64,000 bases of DNA from Paramecium pentaurelia (taxonomy: Eukaryota > Ciliophora > Oligohymenophorea > Peniculida > Parameciidae). Where the stretch lies: assembly GCA_905183005.1 (NCBI GenBank), contig CAJJDO010000026.1, positions 51,717-115,716 on the forward strand, written 5' to 3'. Below the pieces are notes generated by a model, which ran no database searches, was not told where the DNA came from, and saw only the letters and a list, made by a program, of their open reading frames with translations. Positions 56,601 to 64,000 of this stretch are shown piece by piece (within the stretch, counting starts at the first letter, position 1; every line of letters begins with the position of its first letter). The position numbers and the translations under genes were made by a program.

Positions 56601-57741
56601 GCTCTTACATTTCCTTATCTTTTAAGTTATTATTACTTTATTGGGATAGCCAATTAGATTAGTAGATATTATAATATCATATTATAATTGCCTTAAGGGA
56701 TGAGAGAAATACAAATTTTATAATATAAATAATTAATCTCATAGATAAATGATGATTATGAATATATTGTAAGATATAAATATAATGAATAAAGTTTTGA
56801 TAAAACAAAATAGAAATAAAGCTATCAAAGAGTCAAAGTTTAAAATAGATTAAAATTTAAAGGTTTACGTTGGAAGTTTGGCTATTTAGTGTTATATATT
56901 ATAATTCTTTTGAAGTCTGGAATTTCATTTTATTTTAATAGAGAATATTTATAAGGATATAAAGAGGTAGCTAGCTTTTATAAGGCATTATCAGATTTAA
57001 GTATAGATATCTCTTCAATGTATTCAGCAAGGGAGGTATTGTATTTCAGAACTTCATTTCCATATTTGAATAATGATACTATTTCATAATTGTTATAGGT
57101 AATTGATTAGGGATTGAATAGAACCAAACAATTTTTAGAAAAATAATTCATTTATGACAAGTATATAATTTATATATTTCAAGAGTTATATTGTCAGATG
57201 AATTTTAAGAGTACTATGATTCATTAGCAACAGGAGATTTGTGTAGTTTGTTATCAGATGAATTATAATAATAAACTAGTTCATTTTGTCAATTATTATT
57301 CAATGGTAATATGAAAAATGGTTTATTATCAACTTTGACTATTATAACTAATAGTTTAAAATCTGAATTGAATTATAATTAATTTTAGATAAGAACTTCT
57401 GTCTAAATTTATGATTTAGAAGGCCCATATATAATTTCTGGTATTGTAAGCAATTTGTATTCAAATATGAGGCATGATATGCATATATAAACATAATAGC
57501 TAATGAAATTAATGAATGTAAAATATTATAATAAAAATATAAATAGATAGCAGGTATTAGTTTGCTATCTCTTTTGGGAGTGTTGATATTATTTTCGAAA
57601 GTTATCATTTTTAATAGATTGGCTAGGATGTTTGAAATTAGTAAAAAGTTTATTTCATTTATTCCTATAAAGATGTTATTATTGGATGAAGGAATGGAAA
57701 GATATATTAAAAATTTAATGTATAAAAATAACTTATCCTGA
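53685..57741 (+). CDS. TmcB-like multi-pass membrane protein, tandem copy B
   Basis: About 1334 residues after two introns (GTATATAATT...TCAAG, 23 nt, near 57159; GTAAAATATT...AATAG, 29 nt, near 57519), an exact frame. Layout matches copy A: an N-terminal span cluster including IVSLFARPQLY, which aligns with FCIIARPQIA of copy A. The PAS-like core is GYIPPGVREHHNSIIEQFIE, then ISKYVKRFEASFIAKDND and FITFIQVSIEQPMAMILNSQ. Late spans include FIIAFLLSLFVTFAFFLLQ and IIIVLLIVSIVALTFPYLLS, with a C-terminal span GISLLSLLGVLILFSKVIIF. ATG 53685 gives an N terminus of similar length to copy A; ATG 53649 is possible. Tandem duplication followed by marked divergence is inferred. Confidence 0.8.
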
Positions 57742-58338
57742 TTTATTTTATATGTGTTAATTATTTTAAAAGAAAAAAATTAATTCATGAGATTAAAAAA
57801 TAAGAATTATTTTAGAATTCTTAATAAAAAGATCTTGTAAATTCTTAAAACTTAATAATCAATTAGAATTAATAATTTCTTTGACAAAATTATTTTACTA
57901 ATATCTTTATGCTCTCCTTTATATAATGATATATTTTTGTAGAGAATAGTGGATATATAATAATAATATGTGCATTACAGTATCTAATAAATAAAGAGAT
58001 TATTATTAAATATCTTAATTACTAATTCTCAAATTCCAACTTCATTATTGTCTACATAGGGTTATGTAAGTATAATTCACACCTAAATAAAAGAATAATG
58101 AGAATGAACATATAACTATATAGATGACACATAAAATTCAACGATAAATAAATAATAAAAAATAAGGTAATTTTTTTAGTGCAATTTTATAGTGATAATT
58201 AATTAATTACTAGATATTAAGGGTTGATTAAACAAGAAACTTATAAATAATATTTATTTCGCTTTTTTAAGTGTGATTAAAAATAAAATTTAACGTAAAT
58301 TAAATTAATTATCTGTTTGCTAATACCATTTTAAAAAA
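57742..58338. other. Intergenic region upstream of Cdh1
   Basis: About 600 AT-rich bases. A minus-strand frame is open from 58111 to 57785 (108 codons), but its composition is close to random AT-rich DNA and no domain is seen. The Cdh1 promoter presumably lies in the last part. No RNA gene is recognised. Confidence 0.4.
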
Positions 58339-59971
58339 ATGTCAACGAATACTGTAAAAATGCTTTAATAGCGTAATATTGATATTGAAGTATCATGTTT
58401 TGAAGATAAATTACAAATTTCACCATCTAAATAAAATAAAGAAAATTCATATCTATCAAAATCTAAAACTTGTGATATGAATGATCTTGTTAGATTACTA
58501 AATAAGGTGGATATTCAAAGTACTTAATAAGGAGGTAGTATTATTATTTAATCAATAGACTAAATTGAATAGGAATAAGATAGTACTCCTAAGAAATAAA
58601 TATAATAAGGAAAAACCTGTAGATATATTCCTTTGAGAAGTGGATAGAAGTAGAGTTTGAATGAAGAATTTCAATATCGAGAGATTGAAGAAGAGAATTA
58701 AGAACCATAAAAAGGTAGTGATTACAAAGACTAGGGAAATGTTACACTGAAAGATATCTATAAGATGCATGTGTTTGGATAACCATTATAAAGTGAATAG
58801 CTTTAATGGGAATCAAAAAATTTATTGTGTTTTGCTGACAATACTCCTTCAAAACGAAAAATATTGTCAGACATAAATCCAGCTATTTTGGAAACTTACT
58901 AAAACTTAATGGATTATAGAGAACAATACTAAAATAGTTAAGATTATTAATTCAGTTAAAGAAAGATAAGTAAAGTACCATTTAAAGTATTGGATGCTCC
59001 TTAATTATAAGATGATTTCTATTTAAATCTTATAGATTGGAGTTCTTAAAATGTGTTATCAGTTGCTCTATCCTCATGTGTTTATTTATGGTCAGCATAT
59101 AATAATAGAGTAACTAAGTTTTGTGATTTTGGTAATAATGATATGGTTTGTTCATTGATATGGAATCCATAAGGAAATCAATTGGCTATAGGAACTGGTT
59201 CAGGAGAAGTTCATATATATGATTAAGAGAAAATGAAAAGAATATAAATATTGGAAGGACATTCTGCAAGAGTGGGATCTTTGGCTTGGAGTGGAAATGT
59301 AAATTTATTATTTATAAATTAGACTCTATGTTCAGGTTCTAAAGATAGATCTATAATTTTACATGATCCAAGATAAAAAAGACAAACTGGAAAATTCGAA
59401 GGTCATAAATAAGAAGTTTGTGGATTAAAATGGTCACCAGATGAATATTAATTAGCTTCAGGAGGAAATGATAATAAATTATTTGTTTGGAGAATGGGCT
59501 CATAAATTCCATTAGCTAAATTTAATTAACATTAGGCAGCTGTAAAAGCTATTGCTTGGTCTCCACATAGACATGGTTTATTATCATCAGGTGGAGGAAC
59601 TGCAGATAGAACTATTAGATTTTTCAATACTCTAACTACTCAATAATTAGATTGGATTGATACTGGTTCATAAGTTTGTAATTTAATGTTTAGTAAAAAT
59701 GTAAATGAATTTGTATCAACTCATGGATATAGTATGAATTAAATAGTTTGTTGGAAATATCCTGCCTTATAAAAAGTATTTGATATTCAAATTCTAGGTT
59801 ACCACTTTAATGGGTCATACTTCTAGAGTCCTATTTTTGGCAATGTCACCAGATGGAGAAACTATAGTGACTGGAGCTGGAGATGAGACTTTGAGATTTT
59901 GGAATGCTTTCCCAAGAAAAGAATAAGCTTAACCAATCAATACTGTATTACTACCTTAGATGATAAGATGA
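58339..59971 (+). CDS. CDH1: Cdh1/Fizzy-related APC/C activator (WD40)
   Basis: Substrate-recruiting activator of the anaphase-promoting ubiquitin ligase. After introns at 59299-59322 (24 nt) and 59776-59797 (22 nt) it has 528 residues, a usual size. The N-terminal C-box reads CRYIP (canonical DRFIP), near residue 95. The Cdh1-type lead-in RKISKVPFKVLDAPQLQDDF then NLIDWSSQNVLSVAL follows, then seven WD40 blades (GHSARVGSLAWSG, GHKQEVCGLKWSPDEYQLAS, AAVKAIAWSPHRHGLL, GHTSRVLFLAMSPDGETIVT, GAGDETLRFWNAFP). The protein ends in MIR, giving the C-terminal Ile-Arg tail that docks on APC3. The sequence is nearer Cdh1 than Cdc20. Phosphorylation by CDKs usually restrains Cdh1, and the N-terminal region has Ser/Thr-Pro sites. 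Expected location is nucleus and cytoplasm. Confidence 0.95.
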
Positions 59972-60174
59972 AAAATTATAATGTATTCTTCTTACTATTT
60001 ATTCATATCTCCTTATAAAATAGTTTCTATATTCTTTATTTAAAAATCTCATATTCTAAAAATTCTATATCATTTGTTTCTATTGATTGTTATTTTCAAT
60101 GTTTTATACAATCGCTTTTAGGAACAATACTTTTTGTACTTGTATTAGTAAATCAAATCCTTTGTTTAGCCTGA
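59972..60174. other. AT-rich 3' flank
   Basis: No gene recognised between the Cdh1 stop and the broken minus-strand frame. The minus-strand reading remains partly open here but does not look like protein. Confidence 0.4.
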
Positions 60175-60790
60175 TCAACTTTAAAATCCAGGTGAAATCA
60201 AGATAGAACCTTTTGGGAGATCTAAATCGATATTATAGTTTCATAATGATAATATTGTTTAGTAGAATTGTGCTCTATGTTCTATTGCTAGTTAAAGAAG
60301 CTTGAGAATTCTATTCCTCAGACTAATTCCAAAAATCCTGATATCAATTTAAACTGATTAAACTATTTGTGGCTTTAAATAATAATTTATTTTTTATTTG
60401 TAATTTAATTTTAATTTTATTATAACTAATCTCTATCATATTTGCTTTATCTTTTGGAAGAAAAATGGTATTATTGGTTTGTAATGTATTTTAATTTTTA
60501 CTGCTATCATCAATTCTATATCTTTTAAAGTCCATAATACTTTATAATGTTAATTCATATACTATTCTATATTTTCATCCTTAACTTATATGATAATCAT
60601 CAAGTATAAATTTTTCTCATTTTTTTTCATCATTATTATTACAATTAACAGAATTGATAGTTCAATTAAAACTTTGATGTAATTTGCTATCTTATTTAAG
60701 TATTTCTGAATTTCATATATGCTTAATAAATTTATTGAGAAGTAAACCTTCAAAATTATAATCAAGCACATTAAAACGAATTCTCTTCAT
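60175..60790 (-). pseudogene. Broken minus-strand coding-like frame
   Basis: From ATG 60790 one frame reads like protein (MKRIRFNVLDYNFEGLLLNK, later IMDFKRYRIDDSSKNQNTLQ and FLPKDKANMIEISYNKIKIK), but it holds at least four TGA stops within the first 75 codons and another near 60355. Further on, a different frame becomes protein-like (NIDLDLPKGSILISPGF). I could not find one set of short introns that restores a single frame; a 26-nt candidate (GTTTACTTCT...TTAAG) removes only the first stop. The best reading is a decayed gene. A real gene with several introns that I mis-placed is the alternative. No family is recognised. Confidence 0.4.
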
Positions 60791-61065
60791 ATCAGATTGT
60801 ACCGATAACAAATACTTTTTTTTTAAATGAATAGTAAGCTCCTTTTTGTAGCCATATTAGTAATAGTAAAGTTTTTGAAACTGTAAATCTTCTATTCAAA
60901 AAGAGATTTCAAATGTCAGTTAATTCTTTATTCTAGTTAAATCATAAATCAAATTGTTAAACAATAGATCCTTATTTATATCATTTTGTAATAAAATTTT
61001 TAATGTGCACATTTTTTAATTATATACTAAGTATTAATAGAAATAAAAATTCTTTTGATATTCAA

Positions 61066-63284
61066 ATGAAAACTTTTTCAGAAAAAGCTTTAAGAAAAGA
61101 ATACAAAAAGAAAGCAAATGCAATTATAAAAAATTTTGAATTAGCATTAGATGTAAAAAAACAATATTTAATCAATATAAATAGTCCTCATTCAATAGAA
61201 TTGATGCATAACTTGATCAAATTCTGAATGAGAACTTAAATTTCATGTAGATATAGCCTAAGCAATTATCATCGGATTTACAAAAATTCAATTCTAATAC
61301 TTTACTTAATTTAAAAAATGATGATTTTCAAAAGTAAATCAATAAAGAAGTGACTTTTTTAATGAAAAGTAATATTCAAAAAGTACTTTAAACAAAGAAA
61401 TAATAATATGAATACTAATATAAAGAAGCTCAAACTAAATGGGAAAAGAAAATCTAAGATAAGGATCAAAATACATCAAAATTAGAGTAAGAGTTTAGAT
61501 AATTAAAAAATGAAATATAATAAAATTTGCAAAAAAATGAATAAGAAATTCAAAAAGTTTAAAAATAGAAAGAATAAGAATATTAGGAAATCAAAAGATA
61601 AAAGGCGATAAAAGAGTAATAAAGGATAGAGAAAAAGATGATCAAAGAAATAATGATGAAGAAAACATAAGTTTCTTTAGATGAATGTGGAAAGTTAGAT
61701 ATTTGTTACGTTGTTGATTTTACATTGTATAAATTTAATAAATGATGATTTAGATCTATGTAACCATATGTTGAGCAAGTAATATGTTTAGCTTAAAAAT
61801 CCTTAAAGGCTATCAAATTTTAGACTAATAGAGATACAATTCTTTCTTCGATTGCATATTATGATAAAGAATAGAAACCTACAACTGGATTATATCATCA
61901 ATTTGATTTCTCCAACAATATCTAAAATTTTGAAAAGTTTATTAAAGAAGTTAAATTTGAAGGAGGGCGAGATCCTCCAGAAGATGTTAGAGGAGCATTA
62001 GAATAAATGATGACAAATCTAGAATGGAAGAGTAAATTTAAGATAGCAATATTGATAACTGATTCTCCTTGTCATGGCAAAAAATATCATACATATCCTA
62101 TAGATTTTCACCCTAATGACGACATAACACAAACTCTTCATTGTTTGATAGAACAAAAAATCATCTTAATAGGTTTTAATTTAAACAATAAGACTGTTAA
62201 AATGTATGAGGAATTTAAAAAAATATATGAAGCTAAGAATGCTTCAGAATTTTTTTTATATATTGATGTTGCAGATTTTAAAGTTAATTAGTTGGCAGAC
62301 CAAATGGCAATATCTATAGTAAGTGCTTCGATAAATATTACTTAAGTAAAATCATCAGGAACTTAATCAAAAAAATACTAATAAGAAAGACCAAACAATA
62401 AAGATGGTGCTATTGAGGCATTATGTAAATAAGCAGATTTTTACAATTTTGAAAAATAAACAAAAGTATTTGATACTTTGTTTAAAGTTTAAAATTTTAA
62501 AATAAATGATTAGGTATTTAATAATAATATCTAATCTCTAAATAATATTGGAAGCAACCCTTATAATGATTATTTAATCAAAGAAGAAGGAAAATGGAAT
62601 TGTATCAGAACTGAATTACCATTTGCATTTGGATTGAAGAAAGACGTTTTTTTAATGAAAAAAAAGAATGGAGAACCAGAAGAATTATATGTAATAAAAA
62701 CCCCACTTGGTAGCAAGCCATATAAATCATAACTTGAGGCTATTCAAGATTGCAGATCTCACTTGATATGCTAATAATTGATGAAAAAATTTAAAAATGA
62801 TATTTCAGATGCATTAGAGTAATAGAATTTCAAGAAAAATTTATATCCTAATGTAGTTTATAGTGACTTATTAATTTTAGAAGAAACAAAAGGTATTGAG
62901 ATATTTTTTAATTTAGACAAATTTTGGATAGCAGAAAGAATTTTCAAGGGTGACTTTGTAAAGTATAACAATAATTATGGTTACATTAATGAGGAGATTA
63001 CAGAAATAAATAATTTTGCTCAAGCATTCTCATATTATACATTCTTTATTAGTAGAGGATAATACATGATAAATGATGTCTAAGGAGTAGGCACTTATTT
63101 TACAGATCCTGCTATTAATACTAGCACAGGTATTACATATTAAAATTTTATAGGGGATTCCGATGATACTGATTTAGGATAAGAAGGATAGAATATGTAT
63201 TTAGTAAATTTCTAATAAAAAAAGGGATTAGCATTTGATATTTTGAATCTTTTGAATTTACTAAATGAAGATTAAGAAAAGTGA
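61066..63284 (+). CDS. VWA plus alpha-kinase protein (VwkA-like)
   Basis: About 719 residues after introns at 61153-61184 (32 nt) and 61727-61753 (27 nt), an exact frame. Domains: a Gln/Lys-rich coiled coil (residues about 40-200), then a von Willebrand A domain starting LDICYVVDFTLSM, in which DxTxS of the metal site is present, with AILITDSPCHGKKYH near its end. A C-terminal alpha-kinase domain follows: LYVIKTPLG (ATP-site Lys), SYYTFFISRGQYMINDVQGV and TYFTDPAIN. The domain order matches Dictyostelium VwkA, a myosin-heavy-chain/contractile-vacuole kinase. The usual GNLG...H.C...C end is not seen: the region reads DTDLGQEGQNMYLVNF with no His/Cys zinc site. Activity is therefore uncertain. 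An in-frame ATG at 61003 is an alternative start. Confidence 0.88.
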
Positions 63285-63361
63285 ATTATTTTATTTTCAA
63301 AAATCTTTTTTTATTATAAAAGTACCCTTCTTTTTTAATTGGAATGTTAATGCAATAAAAT

Positions 63362-63583
63362 ATGAAGCATATTATTAAGTTAAGAAAGAAAAATGCTATA
63401 ATATATGTTTCTAAGAAACTAGAAGAAGAAAATAAAAAATAGTCCTAATTTTATTTACTTTCAAAAATAGCATAAACTGTTAGATAGGGAGGACTGTTTA
63501 TTGGAGTACATAAACCTTTTTGTATACGTGTATTAGAACAATTTTAATGTTTAATAAAAAAGATTGCAAATTTTCAGTCTTGA
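63362..63583 (+). CDS. Small hypothetical ORF
   Basis: A 73-residue frame (MKHIIKLRKKNAIIYVSKKL...) ending at TGA 63581. The same frame is open again beyond the stop to about 63830, but I found no intron of normal size to bridge it. It could be a decayed gene or part of one. No family recognised. Confidence 0.25.
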
Positions 63584-63689
63584 ATTCTAGATGAATTAAT
63601 TAATCCCATAATATTTAATGTTTATTTTTGTAATAAGACTTAATATAGAGAATGGTAAAATAAAAATTTATATCTAATAATAAAGCAAT

Positions 63690-63887
63690 ATGTAGATGAA
63701 TTTTCTGACACAGCAATTAATAAATCTAAAAAATAGTATTTACTGTAGACCCTACATGCCAGGACATCTTAGATATCAATATCAAGTTATGATAAGATAG
63801 GTTAATTCTCTTAAATAAGCTTATCCTGAAATACCTAGAAATACTTATTTTAGACCTATTACTTTAGTTGAGCATTAAATAAGTTGA
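63690..63887 (+). CDS. Small 65-residue protein
   Basis: A compact intronless frame beginning MQMNFLTQQLINLKN, continuing YCRPYMPGHLRYQYQVMIRQ and VNSLKQAYPEIPRNTYFRPI, ending VEHQIS. Its balanced composition (Pro, Arg, Tyr, Gly, His) differs from the surrounding AT-rich translation and suggests a real small gene, possibly of mitochondrial type (such as a small respiratory-complex or LYR-like factor). No motif proves this. An earlier exon cannot be excluded. Confidence 0.45.
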
Positions 63888-64000
63888 TCGAACTAAAATT
63901 TAAAAAAAATATATCAAATCTTAGCAGAGAAAATTTTCTAATAGATAAAATGAATTCATGAAAAATGGAGGGACCTAACTAAATATTTTATTTCTCATTA
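63888..64000. other. AT-rich end of window
   Basis: No feature recognised in the last 113 bases. Confidence 0.4.

Noticed and set aside
57785..58111. 108-codon minus-strand open frame upstream of Cdh1
   Set aside because: Composition is near that of random AT-rich DNA and no motif is seen; with TGA as the only stop, such lengths arise by chance.
60590..60790. In-frame TGA codons as selenocysteine or recoded sense codons
   Set aside because: Several TGAs in a small region with later frame changes fit decay better; no selenoprotein-like context or RNA element is recognised.

Overview
The window looks like macronuclear DNA of a ciliate of the Paramecium aurelia group. Long reading frames appear only when TAA and TAG are read as glutamine and TGA is the sole stop. 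Nearly every gene is interrupted by introns of about 21 to 32 bases (GT...AG, mostly GTA...TAG). The DNA is very AT-rich and intergenic gaps are short. Two genes encode trichocyst matrix proteins, which are typical of Paramecium. Gene calls below were made by hand translation with the ciliate code. For most genes, coding length minus the proposed introns is an exact multiple of three, which supports the models. The standard genetic code gives only fragments here.

Layout. 1-4.8 kb: a P4-type flippase gene, preceded by a near-identical direct copy of its first 1.2 kb that ends at a single N. 4.8-9.5 kb: NAF1 (+), an importin-alpha-like protein (-) and a kinase-like/leucine-rich protein (+). 9.5-18.5 kb: a 9-kb IP3-receptor-type calcium release channel (-). 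18.5-20.5 kb: small unknown ORFs and a trichocyst matrix protein (+). 21.6-27.5 kb, all minus: UNC119, peroxisomal acyl-CoA oxidase, a cAMP-receptor-like 7TM protein and a PH-domain pseudokinase. 27.9-33.1 kb: a Pro/Arg/Tyr-rich protein, a second trichocyst matrix protein, a large unknown protein (all +) and a Rab11-like GTPase (-). 33.5-41 kb: a TmcB-like giant membrane protein (-) divergent from a TBC-like protein (+). 41-48 kb, all minus: a glutamine-rich protein with a 217-Gln run, a second 7TM protein and a macro-domain protein. 48.9-57.7 kb: two tandem TmcB-like membrane proteins (+). 58.3-64 kb: Cdh1/Fizzy-related (+), a broken minus-strand frame, a VWA plus alpha-kinase protein (+) and small ORFs.

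These genes are not a co-regulated cluster. Several do fall in calcium, secretion, membrane-traffic and signalling biology: IP3R, trichocyst cargo, Rab11, flippase, UNC119, 7TM receptors and kinases. That fits a cell devoted to regulated exocytosis and ciliary motility. No tRNA, rRNA, CRISPR array or transposon was recognised. Nothing looks like a wholly new multi-gene system. The most unusual items are the pure (TAA)n-encoded polyglutamine tract, the duplicated flippase 5' end, two kinase-like proteins lacking catalytic residues, and an alpha-kinase whose C-terminal metal-site motif appears lost.
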